A stretch of 12,687 nt of DNA from positions 1 through 12,687 of the forward strand of contig MHRQ01000013.1 in the NCBI GenBank assembly GCA_001821015.1. The letters run 5' to 3'. The stretch is from Candidatus Taylorbacteria bacterium RIFCSPHIGHO2_02_FULL_46_13 (GTDB lineage: Bacteria; Patescibacteriota; Minisyncoccia; Phycocordibacterales; DSPV01). Below, one piece after another: positions 6,802 through 12,318 of this stretch. Below the pieces are notes generated by a model. It was given only the letters and a program-made list of their open reading frames with translations. It did not search any database and was not told the DNA's origin. Within the stretch, counting starts at the first letter, position 1. Each line of letters begins with the position of its first letter. Both the position numbers and the translations under genes were made by a program.

Positions 6802-8033
6802 CAAAAATATCACGCGTCAGTGCGAGTGAAATACGAGATTCACGAGGGAACCCAACACTTTCGGTTACGGTGGCGTGCGAGGATGGTTCGCAGGGAACAT
6901 TTGACGTACCTTCGGGGGCAAGCACGGGCCGTTACGAAGCGTTTGAGTTGCGCGATGGTGAAGGTCCTCAGTCGCACGTTTTAAAGGCGATCGCGAATGT
7001 AAAAGGAGAAATCAATGGCGCACTTTTGGGAGTAGCAGTGACAGAGCAGAAAAAAATTGACGACATTCTCTGTGCGCTTGATGGTACGAAAGAAAAATCA
7101 CGGCTTGGGGGCAATGCGCTTATCGGTGCCAGTGTTGCAGCCGCTAAAGCGGCTGCAACGTCAGACAAACTTGAGCTTTTTGTATACCTGAGGAAACTGG
7201 TTCGTATTGCTCCATCAGAAAGGGAGTTTCCGTTTCTGTACATGAATGTCATCAATGGCGGCAAGCACGCAAAAACGAGACTTATGTTTCAAGAATATAT
7301 GATCGTACCGCAAACCGAGTCGCCCCAAGAGGCAGTCTCTATCGGAAAAGATTTTTTAGCGGCGCTTGAAAAAGAAATTGTGAAGGATTACGGTGCACAG
7401 GCACTGGTAATTGGAGACGAAGGGGGAATCGCGCTTGATGTGGAAGACCCAGAGACACCTCTTAAACTATTGAACGAAGTTAGAGATAGTTTGCCGAACC
7501 CACACAGCGTTAGGTTCGCATTGGATGTCGCGGCGAGCTCGTTTTTCCAACATAATCACTATCGCATTGGTGAGAAAAAGCTCTCACGTGAGGAACTTTT
7601 AGAGCGTATCGCTTCATATACCACTGCCTATAACCTGCTTTCGGTTGAGGACCCGTTTGAAGAAAATGATTTTACTTCGTTTTCCGCACTCACTCGTTCA
7701 GTCCCCCAGACGAAAGTTGTTGGAGACGACCTCACGACAACAAATGAAGCGCGCGTGCGCGAAGCAATAGACAAACATTGTATCGGTGCCGTTATCATCA
7801 AACCGAATCAAATCGGGACGTTGTCTGAGACTCTGGCCACCATGGCGCTCGCCCGAGCCAATGGCATTGAGTGCATCATCAGCCATCGCAGTGGCGAGAC
7901 TCTTGATTCGTTTATCTCTGACCTCGCGTTTGCGTTCTCTGTTTTTGGTATCAAAGTCGGAGCTCCGCGCGCCAAAGAACGATTGGTGAAAATGGAACGA
8001 TTGATTACAATTGAGTCATTACAAAACACATGA
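6798..8033 (+). CDS. eno: Enolase (phosphopyruvate hydratase), divergent
   Basis: Converts 2-phosphoglycerate to phosphoenolpyruvate. The 411 residues cover the whole enolase fold, a little shorter than the usual ~430. N-terminal domain: SRGNPT (15-20) and the mobile loop GASTGRYEAFELRDG (40-54). Barrel: MNVINGGKHA (149-158), QEYMIVP (165-171), and GDEGG with catalytic Glu208. Magnesium ligands are Asp243 (ALDVA), Glu284 (SVEDP) and the Asp pair 310-311 (VGDDL). The base is Lys335 (IIKPNQIG); ISHRSGETLD (361-370) and GIKVGAP with Lys386 complete the site. All catalytic residues appear present, but flanks differ from typical enolases (DDLTTTN for DDLFVTN; ASSFF for a usual SSEF-like stretch). 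It has the only good Shine-Dalgarno of the window (GGAG, 6786-6789) and 4-bp overlaps at both ends. Confidence 0.93.
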   Translation: MTKISRVSASEIRDSRGNPTLSVTVACEDGSQGTFDVPSGASTGRYEAFELRDGEGPQSHVLKAIANVKGEINGALLGVAVTEQKKIDDILCALDGTKEKSRLGGNALIGASVAAAKAAATSDKLELFVYLRKLVRIAPSEREFPFLYMNVINGGKHAKTRLMFQEYMIVPQTESPQEAVSIGKDFLAALEKEIVKDYGAQALVIGDEGGIALDVEDPETPLKLLNEVRDSLPNPHSVRFALDVAASSFFQHNHYRIGEKKLSREELLERIASYTTAYNLLSVEDPFEENDFTSFSALTRSVPQTKVVGDDLTTTNEARVREAIDKHCIGAVIIKPNQIGTLSETLATMALARANGIECIISHRSGETLDSFISDLAFAFSVFGIKVGAPRAKERLVKMERLITIESLQNT

Positions 8034-8842
8034 AATCTTCACGCGTACAGATTGTTGCAACCATCGGTCCCGCGAGCGGTACACATGCAGTTCTTGGCGA
8101 TATGGTAAAGCACCACATGGACGTAGCCCGTTTTAATTTTTCGTGGGGTACGCACGACGAACACGAACGCTACATTTTTGCACTACGACAAGTGGCGCGT
8201 GAAGCGGGGGTGCGCATCCCCATTATTCAAGATCTGTCGGGCCCGCGAAAGACGACTGAGTCTGGTCATAGTTTTGATGAGGGTCAGTCTAACACAAGGA
8301 GAGGTGTATTAACAGAAAAAGATATTGAAGATTTGCGCTTTGGTTTGTCTAAGGGTGTTGAGTACGTGTGCGTGTCATATATTGGAAGTCAAGGAGATGT
8401 AGAAGAAGCGAAGAAAGCCATTCTTGAGATGAAAGGTAGTGCAAAAGTGATTGCAAAGATAGAGCGTCTTGAGGCACTGGAAAATGCCGACCTCATTATC
8501 GCTAGTGCGGACGCCGTGATGATAGGGCGCGGCGACCTCGCTCAGGAGGTTCCGGTTGAGGAAATCCCATTCATACAGAAAGAACTTATTGAAAAGTGTA
8601 ATCGAGCCCGAAAGCCGGTGATTACGGCTACGGAGATGATGCTTTCTATGGTTTCAAACCCGCGGCCGACACGGGCTGAAGTTACCGATGTTGCGTATGC
8701 GGTGCTCTGTGGCTCGGATGCCCTGATGCTTTCCGAAGAAACTGCGCGTGGTGCGTATCCGGTAGAAACGGTTGCTGCAATGGAAAAAATCGCTCTTGAA
8801 GCAGAGCGGCGTATTCCTTCAAAGAGGCGGAATTTTTTGTGA
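8030..8842 (+). CDS. Pyruvate kinase, shortened: barrel only, B and C domains missing
   Basis: Expected reaction: phosphoenolpyruvate plus ADP to pyruvate plus ATP. At 270 residues it is little over half of a usual ~470-residue enzyme. Barrel parts are well kept: VATIGPAS (9-16), DVARFNFSWGTHDEH (31-45; Arg34, Asn36, Ser38), QDLSGP (67-72), AKIE with Lys143/Glu145, IGRGDLAQEV (165-174; Asp169, Glu173), KPVITATEMM (195-204; Thr201) and NPRPTRAEVTD (210-220). Between residues 73 and 94 only about 20 residues replace the ~100-residue B (lid) domain, and the protein stops at the end of the barrel without the allosteric C domain. The reading frame is intact, starting in a 4-bp ATGA overlap with enolase, so this is a coded short form and not a frameshift. 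Whether it still moves phosphate, or senses PEP/pyruvate, is open. Confidence 0.85.
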   Translation: MKSSRVQIVATIGPASGTHAVLGDMVKHHMDVARFNFSWGTHDEHERYIFALRQVAREAGVRIPIIQDLSGPRKTTESGHSFDEGQSNTRRGVLTEKDIEDLRFGLSKGVEYVCVSYIGSQGDVEEAKKAILEMKGSAKVIAKIERLEALENADLIIASADAVMIGRGDLAQEVPVEEIPFIQKELIEKCNRARKPVITATEMMLSMVSNPRPTRAEVTDVAYAVLCGSDALMLSEETARGAYPVETVAAMEKIALEAERRIPSKRRNFL

Positions 8843-8846
8843 GTGA

Positions 8847-9812
8847 TTATTGAATCTCCACCACCACTTTGCCCTTTGGATGGCCTTTCTCAAGATAACT
8901 GAGTGCTTCGCCAGCTTGTTCCAAAGGAAATATCTTATCCACGTGTACTTTAATTGCTCCTGCCTCTACCAGTTTTGCCAATTCAGTAAGATGTGCTGTG
9001 TTTGTGAGTGTCCCCTGGGCGATGGCGCGTACCCCGTACTGTTTCATCAGTGCTTCATCGGGTTTTTCCAGCATAGAAACGATTATGCCTCCAGATTTTA
9101 ATACTTTGAAAGATTTTTTGTATGTCTCTCCTCCTACCGTGTCATACACCGCATCATATGCTTTGAGCAGTTCTGCAAAATTTTCTTTTGTATAATCTAT
9201 GACGGTATCTGCTCCAAGAGTCTTAACGTACGCCGTATCATCGGTGCTTGCGGTAGTTGCCACATATGCTCCCAAGTGCTTGGCGAGTTGAATGGCGAAA
9301 GATCCGATGCCTCCGGCACCCCCATGAATAAGAATTTTCTGACACTTAGAAAGTTCCATGTGTTCCGTTAAAGCTTGTACTGCGCTGGATCCGGCTAATG
9401 GGAGTGCAGACGCTTCTATGTGGTTTATATTTTTTGGTTTGAAGGCAACATTCTTAACATTGGCAGAAGCAAACTCGGCAAGTGCGCCAGATCCGCCCGC
9501 AAGCGTCAGTGCGGTACCATATACGGCATCATTTTTTTTGAAATCAGAAACATTTTCACCTACTTCCACTACAATTCCTGAAAAATCTCCTCCCAAAGTG
9601 AGAGGTGTTGTAGGAGGCTCACCCTTACTCTCACCCTTACTGAAGTATCCTTGTCTGATTTTCCAGTCGCTTGGATTCAATCCGACGGCATGCACCTCTA
9701 CCACTATGTGTCCGGGCGAGATTGTTGGTTTGGGTGTATTCGTGTTGATTTCAACTACGTCGCTCCCGCCATATTTTTTTATTTGTGCCGCACATGCGCG
9801 TGAAGAAGACAT
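8847..9812 (-). CDS. NAD(P)-dependent oxidoreductase of the zinc-free MDR family (quinone oxidoreductase-like)
   Basis: Cytoplasmic medium-chain dehydrogenase/reductase of 321 residues. The N-terminal GroES-like half contains VGLNPSDWKIRQG (43-55) and GGDFSGIVVEVGENVSDFKKNDAVYG (74-99). The Rossmann half begins with ILIHGGAGGIGSFAIQLAKHLGA (160-182), where GGAGGIG is the nucleotide-binding loop. VIDYTKENF (204-212) and a C-terminal GHPKGKVVVEIQ are usual for the quinone oxidoreductase/enoyl reductase branch. The cysteines for catalytic or structural zinc are lacking, so an NADPH-dependent reduction of quinones or enones is likely; substrate unknown. It lies 20 bp downstream of the permease gene in the same direction, so the two are probably cotranscribed. 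It ends 4 bp from the convergent pyruvate kinase gene, with no room for a terminator between them. Confidence 0.88.
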   Translation of the reverse strand: MSSSRACAAQIKKYGGSDVVEINTNTPKPTISPGHIVVEVHAVGLNPSDWKIRQGYFSKGESKGEPPTTPLTLGGDFSGIVVEVGENVSDFKKNDAVYGTALTLAGGSGALAEFASANVKNVAFKPKNINHIEASALPLAGSSAVQALTEHMELSKCQKILIHGGAGGIGSFAIQLAKHLGAYVATTASTDDTAYVKTLGADTVIDYTKENFAELLKAYDAVYDTVGGETYKKSFKVLKSGGIIVSMLEKPDEALMKQYGVRAIAQGTLTNTAHLTELAKLVEAGAIKVHVDKIFPLEQAGEALSYLEKGHPKGKVVVEIQ

Positions 9813-9832
9813 TTCTTGGGCGTCACAATTGT

Positions 9833-10867
9833 TTACGCTCTCTGATTTCTCAAAGAAGAATAAATATCCAAAAGGGCAAAGAGCAGACTCATGGTAAGCG
9901 GCCCCAGCAAGAAACCGATTGGTCCGAAAAACCCGATACCGCCGATGACTGAGAGAAGAATGATCAAAGGATGCAGATGTATTCTGCGTCCAACAAGCTT
10001 TGGACCCAAAAAGTTATCAACGAGTCCTACGGCCCCCACTCCCCAAAGCATTAGTCCGGCTGCAAAGAGTAGGTTGCCCGTGACGAACAGAAATACGATG
10101 GCCGGGGTCAGCACAAGTGCGGTGCCGATGCCGGGGATGAGCGCGGCTATTGCCGCCACACTTCCCCAAAGCATCGCATGGGGGACCCCAAAAATTGTAA
10201 ATCCAATCATGGTCAGAATACCCTGAATAAGTGCGATGAGAAGACTTCCCTTGATAACCGAGTCAACCGCCATCCCCAGTTTTTGTGAGATTATTTCATC
10301 GTTAGAATCCAACAGAGGACTTAATTTGATAATTGCCGCTCTTAGTTTCTGGCCATCTTTAAGCAGGTAAAAAAGAGCGATAAGGAATATGAAAGTACTC
10401 ATCATTATTTTTGCAAAGCCGGAAAATATAGAGCCGAAGTGTTGAATCATCAACTCGAGCCCCTGTTTAATATACTGGTCTATAGATGCAGAAAACTCTT
10501 GCGTGCCGGGAAGGTATTCTTGAAGGCTGTTTACCAGCCCATAAAAGATATTCAGGACGGCATCTTTTCCGTTGCCATCTGTCAGCGAGAAATATAGTTG
10601 CTGCGCTTCTTGAAAGACTTGAATCCCTAAAAATACAATGGGCGTAAAAAGAAGGATACTCACCACGAGAATGGTGGCTAGGGACGCAAGTCCTTGCCAC
10701 CCACGCATAAGCTCCAGCATTCTTTTGTAGATGGGCTGAAACACAGCCGCAAAAACCATAGCTAAGGCGAGCGCGTAGAGAAAGGGGCGAAAGATGAAAA
10801 AAGCAAGAATGAAAGTCCCCGCAAGGGTGGCAAGTAAAAAATACAATTGAGGGCTCCTCTCATTCAT
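9833..10867 (-). CDS. AI-2E family (PerM/TqsA-like) membrane permease
   Basis: Polytopic inner-membrane protein of 344 residues with the arrangement of the AI-2E/PerM family. Two hydrophobic segments come at the N-terminus (9-26, 28-45) and one at 60-82. A long soluble stretch (85-150) follows, then five or so helices from 152 to 338. Diagnostic stretches are FYLLKDGQKLRA (166-177), IKGSLLIALIQG (205-216), PGIGTALVLTPA (245-256), VDNFLGPKLVG...LHPLIILLSVIGG (283-310) and FFGPIGFLLGP (313-323). Characterised relatives export autoinducer-2 or act as ion/proton antiporters; here the substrate cannot be assigned. It is the first gene of a two-gene operon with the MDR oxidoreductase. Its predicted transcript starts only about 6 nt before the ATG. 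Confidence 0.88.
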   Translation of the reverse strand: MNERSPQLYFLLATLAGTFILAFFIFRPFLYALALAMVFAAVFQPIYKRMLELMRGWQGLASLATILVVSILLFTPIVFLGIQVFQEAQQLYFSLTDGNGKDAVLNIFYGLVNSLQEYLPGTQEFSASIDQYIKQGLELMIQHFGSIFSGFAKIMMSTFIFLIALFYLLKDGQKLRAAIIKLSPLLDSNDEIISQKLGMAVDSVIKGSLLIALIQGILTMIGFTIFGVPHAMLWGSVAAIAALIPGIGTALVLTPAIVFLFVTGNLLFAAGLMLWGVGAVGLVDNFLGPKLVGRRIHLHPLIILLSVIGGIGFFGPIGFLLGPLTMSLLFALLDIYSSLRNQRA

Positions 10868-10879
10868 AGTAGTGGTAAT

Positions 10880-10907
10880 AGTATAGAAGATAATAGGTTT
10901 CTTTCAA
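10880..10907 (-). promoter_or_regulatory. Promoter of the permease/oxidoreductase operon, near-leaderless
   Basis: Read on the minus strand: -35 TTGAAA (10902-10907), a 16-bp spacer, and -10 TATACT (10880-10885). The expected start is an A near 10873, giving a leader of ACTACT before the ATG at 10867. This closely parallels the ACT leader of the gene at 855. Confidence 0.6.
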
Positions 10908-10928
10908 AGCGAACGAGTTTACACGCGA

Positions 10929-10937
10929 TGTTATACT
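10929..10937 (+). promoter_or_regulatory. Extended -10 promoter of the membrane protein gene
   Basis: TG (10929-10930), one base, then TATACT (10932-10937). No -35 match is seen 16-18 bp upstream. The expected start is near 10944, which leaves a leader of about 46 nt carrying the hairpin at 10954-10977. It is divergent from the permease promoter at 10880-10907. Confidence 0.5.
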
Positions 10938-10953
10938 GTTTCGGTATGGTTTA

Positions 10954-10977
10954 CTAACGCACCCATGTGTGCGTTAG
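10954..10977 (+). promoter_or_regulatory. 5' leader hairpin
   Basis: CTAACGCAC, a 6-nt loop (CCATGT), and GTGCGTTAG make a perfect 9-bp stem about 10 nt after the predicted transcription start and 12 nt before the ATG at 10990. No U-run follows, so it is not a terminator. It may protect the mRNA or affect initiation, or act as DNA as a protein-binding palindrome. Confidence 0.5.
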
Positions 10978-10989
10978 GCAGTATTATTT

Positions 10990-11547
10990 ATGCACAGAAG
11001 ATACCTCAAACATTTATGGAGAGACGTGCTTATTCTCGGGGCGGGGATTTTGCTGGCGATTTTATTGGTCCGTATGGGAATTGTCAGCCAATTTATCCAA
11101 ATTACCGCCAGCATGAAAATTCTTTCCAGTTTTGTGGCTGGCATGTTTTTTACTTCAGTACTTACGGTCGCGCCCGCGTCTGTTGCGCTAGGAGCGCTTT
11201 CTACTTCCACCCCACTTTTAGTGGTTGCGTTTTGGGGCGCTTGTGGAGCCGCTCTAGTTGATTACATTCTTTTCACCTTTTTTCGCAAGGATGTTTCCAT
11301 CGATATTAAAGGGATGTTAAAACCATCCATGCGGCGACGTATATTATCGCTGTTTCATCACGGTTTTTTGAAATGGTTGGTCGTAGTGAGCGGGGCTCTC
11401 ATTATCGCCTCTCCTTTGCCGGATGAGCTTGGGCTCGCCGTTCTCAGCTTTTCTCATGTAAAGACAAAGGAATTGCTGGCCGTCACGTTTAGTATGAATT
11501 TTTTCGGGATTTTAGCGCTCACTTCGCTGACGCGCGCACTTTTGTGA
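10990..11547 (+). CDS. Integral membrane protein of unknown function
   Basis: 185-residue protein with about five membrane segments (roughly 10-30, 43-69, 72-97, 127-146, 162-184) and a basic N-terminus (MHRRYLKHLWRD), which suggests an N-in orientation. A cytoplasmic-looking basic loop (99-120, KPSMRRR) separates the two halves. The notable motif is ASPLPDELG at 140-148 at the end of the fourth segment, with Pro and acidic residues inside the bilayer; small exporters and VTT/DedA-like proteins carry broadly similar re-entrant motifs, but I see no clear family signature. The start follows a leader with a 9-bp hairpin; no Shine-Dalgarno is present. It is the last protein gene before the repeat-rich tRNA region. 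Confidence 0.65.
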   Translation: MHRRYLKHLWRDVLILGAGILLAILLVRMGIVSQFIQITASMKILSSFVAGMFFTSVLTVAPASVALGALSTSTPLLVVAFWGACGAALVDYILFTFFRKDVSIDIKGMLKPSMRRRILSLFHHGFLKWLVVVSGALIIASPLPDELGLAVLSFSHVKTKELLAVTFSMNFFGILALTSLTRALL

Positions 11548-11559
11548 GATACGCGCACA

Positions 11560-11620
11560 CAGGAAGACTCCATTGAAAAAATAGTCAAAGGCGGTTACAT
11601 TTAGGCAGTCTTGTTTCCTG
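11560..11620. repeat. Imperfect inverted repeat flanking the first tRNA-like fragment
   Basis: CAGGAAGACT (11560-11569) is mirrored by AGTCTTGTTTCCTG (11607-11620), pairing all 10 bases with a 4-nt insertion in the right arm. The right arm ends at the base where the first tRNA 5'-end-like repeat starts. It may mark the edge of an inserted element; evidence is only the symmetry. Confidence 0.3.
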
Positions 11621-11638
11621 CTCCCGTAGTTCAATGGA
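11620..11638 (+). repeat. tRNA 5'-end-like fragment, copy 1
   Basis: GCTCCCGTAGTTCAATGGA reads like the acceptor 5' strand, D-stem and D-loop start of a bacterial tRNA and resembles the first 19 bases of the tRNA-Arg at 11857. No anticodon arm, T arm or acceptor 3' strand follows; a CCCC...GGGG hairpin takes their place. It is identical to copy 2 at 11727-11745. Confidence 0.7.
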
Positions 11639-11667
11639 CCCCGTAGGAAGCAGAGCTTCCTACGGGG
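11639..11667. repeat. 13-bp perfect hairpin joined to tRNA-like copy 1
   Basis: CCCCGTAGGAAGC, loop AGA, then the exact complement GCTTCCTACGGGG. It begins directly after the GGA of tRNA-like copy 1. Its 3' arm CTACGGG can also pair with the CCCGTAG inside that copy, so two folds compete. No U-run follows, so a terminator is unlikely. Confidence 0.7.
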
Positions 11668-11726
11668 CGAGAAGTGCCAAGTTGAGAGCGTCATAAGGAC
11701 TTAGTATTTTGGTGCATAGTATAGAG

Positions 11727-11745
11727 GCTCCCGTAGTTCAATGGA
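11727..11745 (+). repeat. tRNA 5'-end-like fragment, copy 2
   Basis: Exact 19-base duplicate of copy 1, 107 bp downstream. It is followed by TCCGCGCATCTTTTCT and then copy 3, without a hairpin of its own. Together copies 2 and 3 look like a truncated or overlapped pair. Confidence 0.7.
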
Positions 11746-11764
11746 TCCGCGCATCTTTTCTGCC

Positions 11765-11814
11765 CTCTCGTAGTTTAATGGACCCCAAAGCAAATACTAC
11801 GCGTTGCTACGGGG
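11765..11814 (+). repeat. tRNA 5'-end-like fragment, copy 3, with hairpin
   Basis: CTCTCGTAGTTTAATGGA (11765-11782) differs from copies 1 and 2 at two C-to-T positions. It is followed by CCCC (11783-11786) ... GGGG (11811-11814) with an inner GCAA/TTGC pairing (11790-11793/11804-11807). This repeats the plan of copy 1: a tRNA start followed by a C4/G4 hairpin. CTACGGGG at its end can also pair back to CTCGTAG. Confidence 0.6.
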
Positions 11815-11833
11815 CAAGTAGAACAGGTATGAT
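11804..11833 (+). promoter_or_regulatory. Possible tRNA-Arg promoter
   Basis: -35 TTGCTA (11804-11809), an 18-bp spacer and -10 TATGAT (11828-11833) would start transcription near 11840, about 17 nt before the mature tRNA. The -35 lies in the right arm of the copy 3 hairpin. Confidence 0.35.
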
Positions 11834-11856
11834 GTGCAAGCCTCTTTACCCGTTAT

Positions 11857-11928
11857 GCCCTCGTCGTTCAATGGATAGGATATCTCCCTCCGAAGGAGAT
11901 GATGGAGGTTCGATTCCCCCCGAGGGCA
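11857..11928 (+). tRNA. tRNA-Arg (anticodon CCG)
   Basis: A full cloverleaf of 72 bases. The acceptor is GCCCTCG/CGAGGGC, 7 bp perfect, with discriminator A; CCA is not encoded. The D-stem is GTTC/GGAT with G-U pairs and an AATGGATA loop. The anticodon stem TCTCC/GGAGA is perfect, with loop CTCCGAA and therefore anticodon CCG, reading CGG arginine codons. T arm: GGAGG, loop TTCGATT, CCCCC. Odd points are a single A-C mismatch in the middle of the T stem and a 4-base variable loop (TGAT). It closes a run of partial tRNA-like copies just upstream. Confidence 0.93.
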
Positions 11929-12007
11929 AAAATAGAGCGCAGTGAGATTACGATTCCACTCCATTCTCGCAGATGAGACGGATCACAAATATTCTGCATG
12001 TATGACC

Positions 12008-12045
12008 ATACACGTATCTGATGCGGCCGCATCAGATACGTGTAT
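12008..12045. repeat. Perfect 38-bp palindrome
   Basis: Two 19-base arms, ATACACGTATCTGATGCGG and its exact complement, meet with no spacer around a central GCGGCCGC. Beyond them CC/GG can pair again with a 2-base bulge (AT on the right). No T-run follows. A spacerless palindrome of this length can extrude as a cruciform and can bind a dimer on DNA, but is a poor RNA hairpin because it lacks a loop. Role unknown. Confidence 0.8.
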
Positions 12046-12078
12046 ATGGGTTAATATAGTTTCTGTTTAGTAAGGAGA

Positions 12079-12158
12079 GATTCCTGCCGGGAGCAAAATA
12101 GAGCACAGCGAGGTTTTGCTCCCGGAACAAGCAAAGGTTTTTGCTTGTGTCAGGAATC
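12079..12158. other. Compact three-way-junction fold (unknown structured RNA or DNA element)
   Basis: An outer 8-bp stem GATTCCTG/CAGGAATC (12079-12086/12151-12158) encloses two adjacent hairpins. One is a 12-bp perfect stem CCGGGAGCAAAA/TTTTGCTCCCGG (12087-12098/12114-12125, 15-nt loop). The other is a 9-bp perfect stem ACAAGCAAA/TTTGCTTGT (12127-12135/12140-12148, 4-nt loop). Only 0, 1 and 2 unpaired bases sit at the junction. I know no family that matches. It could be a small RNA, a transposon-related palindrome nest or a recombination substrate. Confidence 0.55.
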
Positions 12159-12163
12159 GAAGT

Positions 12164-12199
12164 CCGATTGAGCATCCGCGCCTTGGCGGATTCAATCGG
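12164..12199. repeat. Long hairpin next to the three-way junction
   Basis: CCGATTGA/TCAATCGG (12164-12171/12192-12199) continues, after a 2-base bulge (GC), into ATCCGC/GCGGAT (12174-12179/12186-12191) with a 6-nt loop: 14 base pairs in all. It starts 5 bases after the three-way junction ends and lies inside the same 17-bp direct repeats. Confidence 0.6.
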
Positions 12200-12260
12200 G
12201 ATACTGCTCCTGTAAGGAGAGGTTCCTGTTAAGGGTAAAATTTTCAGGGCATGTTCGGGC

Positions 12261-12281
12261 GAAGCATAGTTTTGCTTTTTT
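12261..12281 (+). terminator. Weak candidate rho-independent terminator
   Basis: AAGCA (12262-12266), a 6-nt loop and TGCTT (12273-12277) run into four more T bases, then AATAG. The 5-bp AT-rich stem is weak, so this would end transcription of the structured region only poorly. The next promoter starts about 38 bp further on. Confidence 0.25.
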
Positions 12282-12318
12282 AATAGAGGCGTCATTCGCT
12301 AGCCAGCTTGGCACATTA

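Larger units (their letters stand above)
12070..12228. repeat. 17-bp direct repeats flanking a structured block
   Basis: GTAAGGAGAGATTCCTG (12070-12086) and GTAAGGAGAGGTTCCTG (12212-12228) match at 16 of 17 bases, 142 bp apart. Between them lie the three-way-junction fold and another long hairpin. The first copy overlaps the left arm of the junction's outer stem, so the second could be the start of a second, decayed unit. Confidence 0.6.

Noticed and set aside
9358..9897. 179-residue plus-strand open frame antisense to the oxidoreductase
   Set aside because: It is the mirror of a well-supported MDR gene and its composition (Ser/Pro/Thr-rich) is that of an antisense shadow.
11709..11945. 78-residue plus-strand open frame across the tRNA region
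   Set aside because: It translates tRNA-like fragments and the tRNA-Arg itself (APVVQWIR and SIPPEG are typical tRNA translation artefacts).
12008..12045. 38-bp palindrome as a rho-independent terminator
   Set aside because: It has no loop and no T-run follows on either strand.
12032..12295. 87-residue minus-strand open frame
   Set aside because: It runs through perfect hairpins and direct repeats that explain the sequence better, and shows no protein-like pattern or promoter.
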